In this document: piece after piece, positions 13,918 to 22,645 of the stretch
How the letters are laid out: each line of letters begins with the position of its first letter
How positions within the stretch are numbered: the stretch's first letter is position 1
Assembly: GCF_011040385.1 (NCBI RefSeq)
Contig: NZ_JAAIKB010000001.1
Coordinates: forward strand, 62,001-126,000
Direction: 5' to 3'
Length of the DNA: 64,000 nucleotides
Source: Falsiroseomonas algicola
Lineage (GTDB): Bacteria > Pseudomonadota > Alphaproteobacteria > Acetobacterales > Acetobacteraceae
Program-made: the position numbers and the translations under genes
The notes under the pieces: generated by a model
What the model was told of the DNA's origin: nothing
The model's input: only the letters and a program-made list of their open reading frames with translations
The model's database searches: none

Positions 13918-14817
13918 ATGGTCACCGTCACGCCCAATGACTCCACGCTTGGCGCCCGCATCACCGACCTCGACCTGTCGAAGCCGATGAACGACGCCGA
14001 TTTCGCCGCCGTGCTGCGCGCCCTCGGCCGCTACGGCGTGCTCTGCTTCCCGAACCAGTTCCTGGAATCCGCGGCGCTGCGCGACTTCTCCGCGCGCTTC
14101 GGCAGCATCCAGACCTCCATCACCGGCAAGTTCCAGGACAAGGAGGTGCCGGAAGTCGGCTTCCTCTCGAACATCGTCGAGAACGGCGTGGCGCTCGGCA
14201 TCAACGATGCGGGACAGGACTGGCACACCGACATGTCCTACCGGGACACGATGGGCTTCGTGAATGTGCTGAACGCCTTCAAGGTGCCGAAGCGCGACGG
14301 CAGGCCGCTCGGCAATACGATGTTCGCGAACATGCATGCGGCCTATGACGAGCTGGATCCCGCGCTGAAGACGAAGCTCGCCAACTGCACGGCCACGCAT
14401 GACTTCAACAAGTTCTGGGACAAGATGGTGAGCCGCCCCGGCAGCATCCGCCCGCCGCTGACGGCGGAGCAGCGCGCCAAGCGCCCGCCCTCCGTGCACC
14501 CGATCTTCCTGACGCACCCCATCACCAGCCGCCAGGTCCTCTACTGCAACCCCGGCTATGCCGTGCGGATCAACGAGCTGCAGGAGGAAGAGAGCGACCG
14601 CATCCTCGACATCCTTTTCGCGCACCAGCTGGAGGATCGGTTCCTGCACACGCATGTCTGGACAGAGGGTGATGTGCTGATCTGGGACAATATCGGCACG
14701 CTGCACAACGCCATCCCCGACTATCAGCCGCATGAGCATCGCCTGATGAAGCGCTGCCAGGTGATGGCGGACCGCGTCTTCCAGACCGATTTCATCCAGC
14801 GCGCGCTCGCCGCCTGA
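13918..14817 (+). CDS. TauD/TfdA-family Fe(II)/2-oxoglutarate dioxygenase
   Basis: 299 residues. The iron facial triad is visible: H103 and D105 in DWHTDMSYRD and a distal His in WDNIGTLHNAIPDY, followed by HRLMKRCQ carrying the Arg that binds 2-oxoglutarate. The N-terminus (LGARITDLDLSKPMND) is typical of the family. Substrate unknown: members hydroxylate sulfonates, phenoxyacetates, carnitine-like compounds and others. The start at 13918 has GAGGGGA upstream. It opens a four-gene run, and its TGA shares one base with the next ATG. Confidence 0.87.
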   Translation: MVTVTPNDSTLGARITDLDLSKPMNDADFAAVLRALGRYGVLCFPNQFLESAALRDFSARFGSIQTSITGKFQDKEVPEVGFLSNIVENGVALGINDAGQDWHTDMSYRDTMGFVNVLNAFKVPKRDGRPLGNTMFANMHAAYDELDPALKTKLANCTATHDFNKFWDKMVSRPGSIRPPLTAEQRAKRPPSVHPIFLTHPITSRQVLYCNPGYAVRINELQEEESDRILDILFAHQLEDRFLHTHVWTEGDVLIWDNIGTLHNAIPDYQPHEHRLMKRCQVMADRVFQTDFIQRALAA

Positions 14818-15602
14818 TGCGCTGGATCCGCTTCACGGCCGAAGGCCGCACGGCCTACGGCATCCTCGAAGGCGACCGCATCGCGGAAGTCGCGGGCGAT
14901 CCCTTCGCGGGCTACGAGACAACCTCTCGCCGCCATGACCTGGCGGCGGTGAAGATCGAGGTGCCGCTGATCCCGCGCACCTTCTACGCCGCCGGCCTCA
15001 ACTACGTCGAACATGTGATCGAGGGCGCGAAGAAACGCGGCGAGACGCCGAACATCCCGACCAAGGCGGATATCGGCTACCGCGCCGTCAATGCCCTGAT
15101 CGCCCATGGGGAGAACGTCGTCATCCCCGCCGATGCCGGCGAGAAGATCCACTATGAGGGCGAGATCGTCGCCGTCATCGGGAAGAAGGCGAAGAACCTG
15201 TCGGAGGCCGAGGCCCTGTCCTGCGTCATGGGCTGGACCATCGGCAACGATGTCTCCGAACGAAGCTGGCAGAAGAACGACCGCACCTTCTGGCGCGGCA
15301 AGAACACCGACACCTTCAAGCCCATGGGCCCCTGGATCGAGACGGATTTCGACATGGACTCCGCGACGACCAATGTCCGGCTGAATGGCGAGGTCCGCAC
15401 CAGCTTCGCCACCGGCCACATGCTGTTCAGCGCGGCCCACTTCATCAGCGTGATGACGAAGTACCTGACGCTTTGGCCCGGCGACGTCATCTGGCTCGGC
15501 ACCGATGGCGTCAGCCCCGACCTGAAGCATGGTGACGTGGTCGATATCGAGATCACCGGCCTCGGCAACCTGACGAACACCTTCGTGCGGGAAGGGATGT
15601 GA
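14817..15602 (+). CDS. fumarylacetoacetate hydrolase-family protein
   Basis: 261 residues. The FAH C-terminal fold is recognised by the pattern FYAAGLNYVEHV, HYEGEIVAVIGKKAKNLSE (metal-binding Glu residues), GWTIGNDVSERSWQ, and LKHGDVVDIEITGLGNLTN near the end. Members hydrolyse or decarboxylate beta-diketo acids in aromatic and sugar-acid degradation using Mg2+. The gene starts inside the dioxygenase stop codon (TGATG), so tight coupling and a shared pathway are likely. Substrate cannot be named from sequence. Confidence 0.88.
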   Translation: MRWIRFTAEGRTAYGILEGDRIAEVAGDPFAGYETTSRRHDLAAVKIEVPLIPRTFYAAGLNYVEHVIEGAKKRGETPNIPTKADIGYRAVNALIAHGENVVIPADAGEKIHYEGEIVAVIGKKAKNLSEAEALSCVMGWTIGNDVSERSWQKNDRTFWRGKNTDTFKPMGPWIETDFDMDSATTNVRLNGEVRTSFATGHMLFSAAHFISVMTKYLTLWPGDVIWLGTDGVSPDLKHGDVVDIEITGLGNLTNTFVREGM

Positions 15603-15604
15603 CG

Positions 15605-16687
15605 ATGCTGGTGCAGCACGATCGCGTGCGCGCGCAGATCGCCGCGATCCTGGATGCCTGGGGCATGTCGCCCGACCTCGCCGCCACCACGGTGGAGGCG
15701 ATGACGGAGACCGACCTGCTCGGCGTGGACAGCCACGGCATCTCCATGCTCATGACCTATGAGAAGCGGGTGCAGGAGGGGAAGGTGAAGCTCACCGTGT
15801 CGCCCCGCATCGAGAAGCGCACCGCCTGCACCGCGCTGGTCGATGGCGGCGACGGCCTCGGCCATCCCGTCTCCGCCTTTGCCATGAACCTGGCGGTGGA
15901 CATGGCGAAGGAAGTGGGCGTGGGCGTCGTCGGCGTCCGCAACTCCCATCATTTCGGCGCGGCCGGCGTCTATGCGCGCATCGCGGCGCGACGTGGGGCG
16001 ATCGGCATGGTGACAAGCGCCACGCGCGGTGTCGCCATGGTGCCGACGCGGGGTGCGATGCCGGTGCTCGGCACCAACCCGCTGGCCTTCGCCGCACCGG
16101 CGAAGCGCAATCGCGACTTCGTGCTGGACATGGCGACGACGACGACGGCGGCGGGGAAGGTGAAGGTCTACGACCTCAACAACAAGGAACTGCCCGCGGG
16201 CTGGGTGCTGGAGGCGGATGGCACGCCCGTGCGGGACGCGAAGCGCGGCATGCAGGTGGTGTTCGACGAACCCCAGGGCGGCCTCTCGCCGCTCGGCGGC
16301 AGCGCGGAGATGGCGAGCCACAAGGGCTATGGCCTGGCGATGATGGTGCACATCCTCGGCGGCACCCTGGTCGGTGCCTCCTTCTCGCCCATCCGCAACC
16401 GCACGCAGAAGCCGGAGGATCCCGATCGGCTCGGCCATTTCTTCATGGCGATCGATCCCGCCGCCTTCCGCGAGCCCGGCGCCTTCGAGGATGACCTGGA
16501 CGAGGTCATCGATGTGCTGCACGCGACCCCCGCCTCCGACCCCGCGCGCCCCGTCCTCGTGGCCGGCGATCCGGAGGAGGCGGAACGGCAGCGCCGGCTG
16601 GAACACGGCATCCCGGTGCCCGAGGCGCTGGACAGGCACATCCGCGCCATCTGCGAGCGATGCGGGGCGCCATACCTCTTGAGCTGA
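15605..16687 (+). CDS. Ldh-family (malate/L-lactate dehydrogenase type) oxidoreductase
   Basis: 360 residues. NAD(P)-dependent 2-hydroxyacid dehydrogenase of the type-2 malate/lactate family: LLGVDSHGISML (substrate loop), GVVGVRNSHHFGAAGVYA with the catalytic His, and VLGTNPLAFAAP. The family also includes ureidoglycolate and delta1-piperideine-2-carboxylate reductases. The ATG at 15605 follows GAAGGGA; a GTG six bases earlier overlaps the FAH stop and is an alternative. It is the third gene of the catabolic run and is expected to act on a keto or hydroxy acid product of the preceding enzymes. Confidence 0.87.
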   Translation: MLVQHDRVRAQIAAILDAWGMSPDLAATTVEAMTETDLLGVDSHGISMLMTYEKRVQEGKVKLTVSPRIEKRTACTALVDGGDGLGHPVSAFAMNLAVDMAKEVGVGVVGVRNSHHFGAAGVYARIAARRGAIGMVTSATRGVAMVPTRGAMPVLGTNPLAFAAPAKRNRDFVLDMATTTTAAGKVKVYDLNNKELPAGWVLEADGTPVRDAKRGMQVVFDEPQGGLSPLGGSAEMASHKGYGLAMMVHILGGTLVGASFSPIRNRTQKPEDPDRLGHFFMAIDPAAFREPGAFEDDLDEVIDVLHATPASDPARPVLVAGDPEEAERQRRLEHGIPVPEALDRHIRAICERCGAPYLLS

Positions 16688-16716
16688 CAACGAAGAACAC
16701 CAAAGGGGAGGCAACA

Positions 16717-18279
16717 ATGAAGAAGACCGGGACCATCGCCGCGGCACTGCTGCTGGCGACGTTCGGCGCGCACGCGCAGACGCTGCGCATGGGCGTCGGC
16801 GCGCAGATCACCTCCGCCGATCCGCATTTCCACAACATCTCGCCCAACAACGCCTTCGCCTCCATGGTCTTCGACAATCTGCTGGAGACCGATGCGAATG
16901 CGCGGCTGGTGCCGATGCTGGCCGAAGGCTGGCGCGCGGTCGGCGAGGATGTCTGGGAGTTCAAGCTCCGCCGCGGCGTGCGCTTCCACAACGGCAATGA
17001 CTTCACGGCGGAGGACGTGGCTTTCACGCTGGAACGCATCCCGCAGGTCCTGAACAGCCCGGGATCCTTCCGCACCTACACCCAGGCCATCCGCGGCGTG
17101 GAGATCGTGGACAGCCACACCATCCGCTTCCGCACCAACGGCCCCGCGCCGCTGGTGCCGACCGACCTGGCCCAGGTGCCGATGCTGGACCGGGAGACGC
17201 ATGGCGGCGTCACGACGGAAGCCTTCAACACCGGCCGCGCCACCATCGGCACCGGGCCCTTCCGCCTGCAGCATTTCCGCTCCGGCGATCGTGCGGAGCT
17301 GGTCCGCAACGATGACTATTGGGGCCGCCGTCCGGCCTTCGCCACCGTCGATTACCGAATGATCACGAATGACGCGGGTCGCACCGCCGCGCTGCTGGCG
17401 GGCGATGTCGACCTCATCGACCAGGTGCCGACGCCGGACATCGATCGCCTGCGCCGCAACGACCGTCTCTTGCTGAGCGAGATCGACGCCATGCGCTACA
17501 TCTATTTCGCGCTGGACCACATGCGGACCGGACCCTCGCCCTTCATCACGGACAATGACGGTCGCCCGCTGGACCGCAATCCGCTGAAGGATGTGCGCGT
17601 GCGCCGTGCGCTCTCGCTCGCCGTCGATCGTGCCGCCATCGTCTCCCGCGTCATGGAAGGGGCGGCGACGGCGACGGTGCAGGTGATGCCGCCCGGCGCC
17701 ATCGGTTTCGTGCCGGACCTTCCTGTGCCGCGGGCGGATGCCGATACGGCGCGCTCCCTGCTGGCAGAGGCCGGCTACCCCAACGGCTTCCGCCTCACCG
17801 TGCACGGCCCCAACGACCGCTACCCCAATGATGCGCGCATCGTGCAGGCGGTCAGCCAGATGTGGACGCGCATCGGCGTGCGCACCCAGGTCGATGTCGC
17901 GCCCTATGCCAGCTTCATCGCCCGCGCCAGCCGCCAGGAATTCTCCGCCTTCCTCGTCTCCTGGGGGTCGTCCACGGGCGAGCCCATGGCGGGGCTGCGC
18001 AGCGTCGCCGCCACCTACGACCAGGCGCGCGGCACGGGCGCCGTCAATCGCGGCCGCTACTCCAACCCCGAGTTCGATGCCCAGCTCGCCCGTGCGGCGC
18101 GCGAACTGGATGATGCCAAGCGGGAAGCGATGCTGCAGGAGGCGACGCGCATGCTGATCGCCGATGTCGGCATCATCAGCACGCATCTGCAGAAGAATGT
18201 CTGGGCGATGCGCCGCGGCATCGCGCATGAGGCGCGGGTGGATGAACGCACCCGCGCCCAGGACGTCTCGCTGCGCTAA
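16717..18279 (+). CDS. ABC transporter substrate-binding protein (SBP_bac_5, peptide/solute type)
   Basis: 520 residues. A short signal peptide (MKKTGTIAAALLLATFGAHA) precedes the mature chain. Family signatures are GVGAQITSADPHFHNIS, LAEGWRAVGEDVWEFKLRRGVRFHNG and VRRALSLAVDRAAIV. The fold binds oligopeptides, opines, glutathione or amino-acid conjugates in the periplasm. No permease or ATPase genes follow within the window. AGGGGAGG lies just upstream of the start. Located 29 bases behind the dehydrogenase gene, it probably delivers the substrate of the dioxygenase-FAH-Ldh pathway (inference). Its stop overlaps the convergent serine hydrolase stop. Confidence 0.88.
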   Translation: MKKTGTIAAALLLATFGAHAQTLRMGVGAQITSADPHFHNISPNNAFASMVFDNLLETDANARLVPMLAEGWRAVGEDVWEFKLRRGVRFHNGNDFTAEDVAFTLERIPQVLNSPGSFRTYTQAIRGVEIVDSHTIRFRTNGPAPLVPTDLAQVPMLDRETHGGVTTEAFNTGRATIGTGPFRLQHFRSGDRAELVRNDDYWGRRPAFATVDYRMITNDAGRTAALLAGDVDLIDQVPTPDIDRLRRNDRLLLSEIDAMRYIYFALDHMRTGPSPFITDNDGRPLDRNPLKDVRVRRALSLAVDRAAIVSRVMEGAATATVQVMPPGAIGFVPDLPVPRADADTARSLLAEAGYPNGFRLTVHGPNDRYPNDARIVQAVSQMWTRIGVRTQVDVAPYASFIARASRQEFSAFLVSWGSSTGEPMAGLRSVAATYDQARGTGAVNRGRYSNPEFDAQLARAARELDDAKREAMLQEATRMLIADVGIISTHLQKNVWAMRRGIAHEARVDERTRAQDVSLR

Positions 18280-19121
18280 CCCCGCAGCTCCTCCCACGCC
18301 GCGCGGGCGATGCGGCCGATGGTGGAGAAGCTGGCCGCGAAGCCGGGCAGGCCGTCCGGCATCGTGTCCGGCACCCAGTCCGTCGCGGCGGCCAGGATGA
18401 AGAGGGGCCTGTCGCCGTCATAGACGATCCCCGCATCCATGCGCCCGCGCCGGCCGCGCCCCGTCTTGTGCGCGACCTTGGTACCGAAGGGCAGCAGGTT
18501 CGGGATCAGGTTGCGCAGCAGCTGCCAGGTCAGGATCTGCAGGCCGAGTTGGCACAGTTCGGTCGAGCAATGCAGCCTCGCCGCCGCCGCCTCATCCTCC
18601 GTGCCGCGCAGGATGGCGTGCAGCAGGTTCACCTGGTCCGCCTGCGTCGTGCTGGCGGTCGCCTCTACCGGGTGGTCCCAGCCGATGCCGAGCGGCGGGA
18701 TCAGCCCGCGATGCCGCGTGCCGACCATGCCGATCGCCTGGCAATACTCGTCCATGGCGCCCGGCCCGAGGCGTTCCAGCACGGCCTGGGTGCAGACATT
18801 GTCGCTGGTGATGATCATGTTCACCAGCACGTCGCGGAAGGGGATGACGCAGTCCGGCGTCATGTAGCGGTAGGTGCCGGAAGCGACATCCTTCTGCAGC
18901 CGCGCCTCCAGCGTCACCGGCTGGTCCAGGCGCAGCTTGCCGGCATGCACCGCCGCCAGCGCCGCCATCATGATGGAGATCTTGCGCACGCTGGCCGAGG
19001 GCGTCTCCACCGATCCCTCGCGGTCGATCTCCTGCCCCGTGCGGAGGTCGCGCAGGAAGTAGCGCGTCTTGAAGGGCTGCTCCTCGCAGATGGCGTCCAT
19101 CCGGTCCTTGAGTGCTTGCAC
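18276..19121 (-). CDS. class A beta-lactamase-fold serine hydrolase without signal peptide
   Basis: 281 residues. All three class A active-site motifs are present: S44-V-R-K47 (SxxK), TSDN (SDN) and HKTG (KTG). The Omega-loop Glu motif is not recognisable, and no signal peptide is visible, since the protein starts MQALKDRMDAICEEQPF. Together these argue against a classic secreted beta-lactamase and for a DD-peptidase- or esterase-like enzyme, or an annotated start that misses an export signal; no upstream in-frame Met gives one within the same frame. Its stop overlaps the convergent binding-protein stop by 4 bases. Confidence 0.8.
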   Translation of the reverse strand: MQALKDRMDAICEEQPFKTRYFLRDLRTGQEIDREGSVETPSASVRKISIMMAALAAVHAGKLRLDQPVTLEARLQKDVASGTYRYMTPDCVIPFRDVLVNMIITSDNVCTQAVLERLGPGAMDEYCQAIGMVGTRHRGLIPPLGIGWDHPVEATASTTQADQVNLLHAILRGTEDEAAAARLHCSTELCQLGLQILTWQLLRNLIPNLLPFGTKVAHKTGRGRRGRMDAGIVYDGDRPLFILAAATDWVPDTMPDGLPGFAASFSTIGRIARAAWEELRG

Positions 19122-19255
19122 CGTCTTCCTCCTGTGTCTTGTCCGGGCAGTCTAGGGCGGGGCAGGGGGGCTGGCCACCGGCGCCGGAAGGAGAAGGAAG
19201 AAAAGGAAAATACCGCAGGTTGCCACGACCCCCCGTTCCATGGGATTGCCCGAGA

Positions 19256-19284
19256 GGACGAGGCGGCTGTGAGGCGCCTCGTCC
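19256..19284. other. perfect 10-bp hairpin upstream of tRNA-Pro
   Basis: GGACGAGGCG / CGCCTCGTCC with a 9-base loop, ending 7 bases before the tRNA. The 170-base gap it sits in otherwise shows only a purine-rich run (about 19184-19210). Confidence 0.4.
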
Positions 19285-19291
19285 GGCCGGT

Positions 19292-19368
19292 CGGGGTGTG
19301 GCGCAGCCTGGTAGCGCGCCTGTTTTGGGTACAGGAGGCCGTGGGTTCGAATCCCGCCGCCCCGACCA
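19292..19368 (+). tRNA. tRNA-Pro(UGG)
   Basis: Full cloverleaf: acceptor CGGGG / CCCCG, D-arm GCGCAGCCTGGTAGCGC, anticodon stem CCTGT / ACAGG around loop TTTGGGT (anticodon TGG), T-arm GTGGGTTCGAATCCCGC, discriminator A and encoded CCA. 77 bases. Confidence 0.96.
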
Positions 19369-19466
19369 ACCCGCCCCGCCCTCGACATAAGCCGACACGC
19401 CGGCCGTTTTCCCGTTCAGCTTCCGCAAACGTTTGTGGTGTCAGGCTGGCATGACAACCACCCTCC

Positions 19467-21164
19467 ATGGATCCGACCTTGTCTTGGCTCGCCGATCTCC
19501 GCCTTCGTTCCAAGCTGTCTCTCGCCTTCGGCGCGTTCATGGCCCTGCTGCTCGCGGTCGGCAGCATGGCCATCGGGCAGCTCGGCATCGTCCGCCACGA
19601 TGTGCAGGAACTCGGCTACCGCTGGGTGCCTGAACTCGATGCCATCGGCCGGCTCGCCAATGGCGTCACCCTGGTGCGCATGCGGGAAGCCAACATCCTG
19701 CTCTTCGAGAGCCAGGCCGAACGGGCGGAGGCCGCCCAGCGCCAGCGCCAGGCGATCACCGGCGTGGAACAGGCGCTGGCCGCGCTCGAACCCCTCATCG
19801 GCTCGCCCCGCGGCAAGGCGATCTTCGCGGCCATCAAGGCGGATTGGGCTGCCTTCCTCATGCCCATGCAGCGCAATGCCGCCCTTGCCCTCACGGACCA
19901 CCCCGCCGCCATCCGCGCCTATGCGGGGGAGATGCGCGACGTCTACGTCCGGCTGGAGGAGCGGATCGGCGAACTCTCGGCCCTGGCGATCGAGATGGCG
20001 CGCGCGGACGTGGCGGAAGCGGACCAGGCCTATCGCGACGCGGTCCTGGCCGTCCTCGGTGCCGCGGCGCTGGCGCTGGGCCTCAGCGTGACCTGCGCCC
20101 TCTGGCTCAATCGCAGCGTGGCGGCGCGCATCGTCCGCCTGTCCACCACCCTCGCGCAGCTGGCCCGCCGCGACTACGCCTTCGACCTGCCCTGCGTGGT
20201 CCGCAGGGACGAGATCGGCGACATGGCCCGCGCCATCGACCATTGCCGGGAGGGGTTGCGGGAAGCCGATCGCCTGGCCGAGGCCCAGCGGGCGGAGGAG
20301 GCGGCGAAGGCTGCCCGCGCCGCGCGGGTGCAGGCGCTGACGGCGGGCTTCCAGGGTGCGGCGGGCGAGCTGACGCAGAACCTCTCATCCGCCGCGACCG
20401 AGCTCGACGCGACCTCGGGCAACATGGCCGGGATCGCCACCGGCACCGCCGAGCGCGCGGCCGCCATCGGCACCGCGGCCGAGCAGGCCTCCGCCAATGT
20501 CCAGATGGTCGCCGCGGCGGCGGAGGAACTGGCCACCTCGGTCCAGGAAATCTCCCGCCAGGTGGGCCAGGCCACCGTGGTGACGCAGCGCGCCGTGAGC
20601 CAGACGCGGGAAACCGACCAGACGGTGCGTCACCTCGCCGACACCGCCGGCCGGATCGGGGAGGTGGTGCGCCTGATCAGCGCCATCGCGGGACAGACCA
20701 ACCTCCTCGCGCTGAATGCGACGATCGAGGCGGCCCGCGCGGGCGAAGCCGGCAAGGGCTTCGCCGTGGTGGCGAGCGAGGTGAAGACGCTGGCCAGCCA
20801 GACCGCCAAGGCGACGGAGGAGATCGCCGCCCAGGTCTCCGGCATCCAGGGCGCGACGCAGGGCGCCGTGACGGCGATCCAGGCGATCTCGGCCACGATC
20901 GACGAGGTCAACGTCATCGCCTCCGCCATCGCGGCCGCGGTGGAGGAACAGGGCGCCGCGACGCAGGAGATCGCGCGCAACGTGCAGCACGCCGCCGGTG
21001 GCGTGGAGACGGTGACCGCCAGCATCGGCCAGGTGGAGGAAGCGACGCGCAGCACGCAGGACAGCGCCCGCGGGGTGCGCACCGCCGCCGGCGACGTGGC
21101 CCGCAGCGCGAAGCGCATGACGGCGGAGGTCGAGACCTTCCTGGACGGCATCCGCGCCGCGTGA
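19467..21164 (+). CDS. methyl-accepting chemotaxis protein
   Basis: 565 residues. Order of parts: cytoplasmic stub, TM1 (about 18-40), a periplasmic four-helix-bundle-like region (about 41-190), TM2 (about 191-213), HAMP (about 214-266, [18 protein letters not shown]), then the long signalling coiled coil. The hairpin tip shows the conserved [20 protein letters not shown] and the following [15 protein letters not shown]. It would sense a ligand at the membrane and control CheA, although no che genes are near. A 10-base palindrome, CAAACGTTTG at 19426-19435, lies 31 bases upstream of the start. Confidence 0.92.
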   Translation: MDPTLSWLADLRLRSKLSLAFGAFMALLLAVGSMAIGQLGIVRHDVQELGYRWVPELDAIGRLANGVTLVRMREANILLFESQAERAEAAQRQRQAITGVEQALAALEPLIGSPRGKAIFAAIKADWAAFLMPMQRNAALALTDHPAAIRAYAGEMRDVYVRLEERIGELSALAIEMARADVAEADQAYRDAVLAVLGAAALALGLSVTCALWLNRSVAARIVRLSTTLAQLARRDYAFDLPCVVRRDEIGDMARAIDHCREGLREADRLAEAQRAEEAAKAARAARVQALTAGFQGAAGELTQNLSSAATELDATSGNMAGIATGTAERAAAIGTAAEQASANVQMVAAAAEELATSVQEISRQVGQATVVTQRAVSQTRETDQTVRHLADTAGRIGEVVRLISAIAGQTNLLALNATIEAARAGEAGKGFAVVASEVKTLASQTAKATEEIAAQVSGIQGATQGAVTAIQAISATIDEVNVIASAIAAAVEEQGAATQEIARNVQHAAGGVETVTASIGQVEEATRSTQDSARGVRTAAGDVARSAKRMTAEVETFLDGIRAA

Positions 21165-21170
21165 ACCACG

Positions 21171-21198
21171 GGCCGGGGAGGGGCCGCTTTCCCCGGCC
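21171..21198 (+). terminator. hairpin after chemoreceptor gene
   Basis: 9-bp stem GGCCGGGGA / TCCCCGGCC, six bases after the stop codon, without a T-run. Confidence 0.45.
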
Positions 21199-21252
21199 TC
21201 GCCCCGGGTGTAAACTCTCCCCGAACCATCGCCTCAGGAAGAGCCTCGCCGC

Positions 21253-21579
21253 ATGTCGCGCGACAGCCAGACCGCCCGCATCTACCGCCAGCCGAAATCC
21301 GCCATGCAGTCGGGCCGCGCCCGCACCGCCGACTGGGTCCTGGCCTTTGCGCCCCTCGGCCCGAAGCGGATCGATCCGCTGATGGGCTGGTCGGGGTCGG
21401 GCGACACGAAGGCCCAGGTCAGCCTGCGCTTCCCTTCCCAGGAAGCCGCCGTGGCCTATGCGGAGGCGCGGGGCATCCCCTACGACCTAGAGGTCACGCC
21501 GGTGGTGAAGGCCGACATCAAGCCCAAGGCCTATGCCGACAATTTCCGCTTCGGCCGCACCGAGAACTGGAGCCACTGA
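21253..21579 (+). CDS. NADH dehydrogenase accessory subunit, NDUFS4-like (ETC_C1_NDUFA4 family)
   Basis: 108 residues. Recognised from ARIYRQPKSAMQSGRA at the start, the central GPKRIDPLMGWSGSGDTKAQ, and the C-terminal DNFRFGRTENWSH. This family is the alphaproteobacterial homologue of the mitochondrial 18-kDa complex I subunit that stabilises the peripheral arm near the N-module. It is encoded away from nuo genes in most alphaproteobacteria, as here, and its presence supports the taxonomic placement. Its start follows AGGAAGAG. Confidence 0.88.
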   Translation: MSRDSQTARIYRQPKSAMQSGRARTADWVLAFAPLGPKRIDPLMGWSGSGDTKAQVSLRFPSQEAAVAYAEARGIPYDLEVTPVVKADIKPKAYADNFRFGRTENWSH

Positions 21580-21601
21580 GGCGCCATCCGGCCGGCCTTC
21601 T

Positions 21602-21675
21602 GCACCCGTAGCTCAGCTGGATAGAGCATCGGATTTCTACTCCGTTGGTCGGGGGTTCGAATCCCTCCGGGTGCG
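21602..21675 (+). tRNA. tRNA-Arg(UCU)
   Basis: Acceptor GCACCCG / CGGGTGC, D-arm GCTCAGCTGGATAGAGC, anticodon loop TTTCTAC (anticodon TCT) on a TCGGA / TCCGT stem with one terminal T-T mismatch, and T-loop TTCGAAT. CCA is not encoded. The last base abuts the stop codon of the convergent LysR gene. Confidence 0.92.
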
Positions 21676-22542
21676 TTACCCCCCCACCACCAGCCGCAGC
21701 AGCGGGTTGGGGAAGCGCCGGCGGCGCGTGATGGCGTAGAAGGCCTCATGCAGCTGCGGCAGGCGGCAATGTTCCACCAGCACGCCCGCCTCCAGCTCAT
21801 CCACCACCACCACCGGCGGCACCAGCGTCACCGCCCCTGATTCGCGGGCCAGCAGGCGCAGCATGGCCATGTCGTCCACCTCCGCCAGCACGCGGGGCGT
21901 GATGCCGGCCTCGTCCATCAGCCGGTCGAAGCCCGCGCGCAGGGCGCTGCCCCGGCCGGGCAGGACCAAGGCTTCCGTCGCCAGGTCCGCCGGGAAGCGG
22001 AGCGGCGTGGCGCGCTGCCGCCCCACCAGGCTCACGGGCTGGTCGGCCACCAGCGTGTTCTGCCATTCGCTCTCCGCCCCGATCGTCGCGGGCTGGTTGG
22101 CCAGCACCAGGTCCAGCGCATGGGCCTCCAGCCGGGCCAGCAGCTCCTCGAACCCGCCGGAGGTGATCTCCAGCCCGACCTCGGGCTGGCCCAGCAGCGG
22201 CCGCAGCAGGCCGAGCTGGAAGTTGCGGGACAGCGTCGCCACCGCGCCCACCCGCAGCACCTGCCGCTGCCCGGGCGCCAGGCCCTTCAGCGTGCTGAGC
22301 AGCTCCTCGCCGGACCGGAACACCGTCTCCGCATGGGCCAGCGCGATGCGCCCGGCTTCCGTCAGCAGCAGCCCGCGGCCGCGCCGGTCGAACAGCTTCT
22401 GGCCCAGCTGCGCCTCCAGCGCCCCGATCTGCACCGAGAGGGCGGAGGGCGAGACATTCAGCTGCTGCGCCGCCCGCGTCAGCGATCCCTCCCGCGCCAC
22501 GGCGTGGAAGTAGCGGAGGTGGTGGTAGTTCAGGGCAGCCAT
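21676..22542 (-). CDS. LysR-family regulator divergent from dabBA
   Basis: 288 residues. N-terminal winged HTH (NYHHLRYFHAVAREGSLTRA, then LNVSPSALSVQIGALEAQLG) and a two-lobed effector-binding domain follow the LysR plan. It is transcribed away from dabB across a 103-base AT-rich gap that holds a T-N11-A palindrome, so it very probably controls the inorganic carbon transporter and itself, comparable in position to CbbR/CcmR-like regulators of carbon uptake. Effector unknown. The start at 22542 (MAALNYHH) is preferred over 22578, which would put 12 residues into the operator. Its stop codon abuts tRNA-Arg. Confidence 0.9.
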   Translation of the reverse strand: MAALNYHHLRYFHAVAREGSLTRAAQQLNVSPSALSVQIGALEAQLGQKLFDRRGRGLLLTEAGRIALAHAETVFRSGEELLSTLKGLAPGQRQVLRVGAVATLSRNFQLGLLRPLLGQPEVGLEITSGGFEELLARLEAHALDLVLANQPATIGAESEWQNTLVADQPVSLVGRQRATPLRFPADLATEALVLPGRGSALRAGFDRLMDEAGITPRVLAEVDDMAMLRLLARESGAVTLVPPVVVVDELEAGVLVEHCRLPQLHEAFYAITRRRRFPNPLLRLVVGG

Positions 22543-22573
22543 GACATGCCTTCTGTCTGATCTAACGATCCAT

Positions 22574-22586
22574 TTCAATCTTTGAA
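22574..22586. promoter_or_regulatory. LysR-type operator candidate between lysR and dabB
   Basis: TTCAA-TCT-TTGAA fits the T-N11-A consensus and is a 5-bp inverted repeat. It is framed by a wider pair, CTTCTG (22550-22555) and CAGAAG (22592-22597). The region is markedly AT-rich. Confidence 0.6.
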
Positions 22587-22645
22587 TTTTTCAGAAGTGA
22601 TTACCGAAGCTACACCCGCGCCTCCCACCCCGGAGGCTCCTCCCC

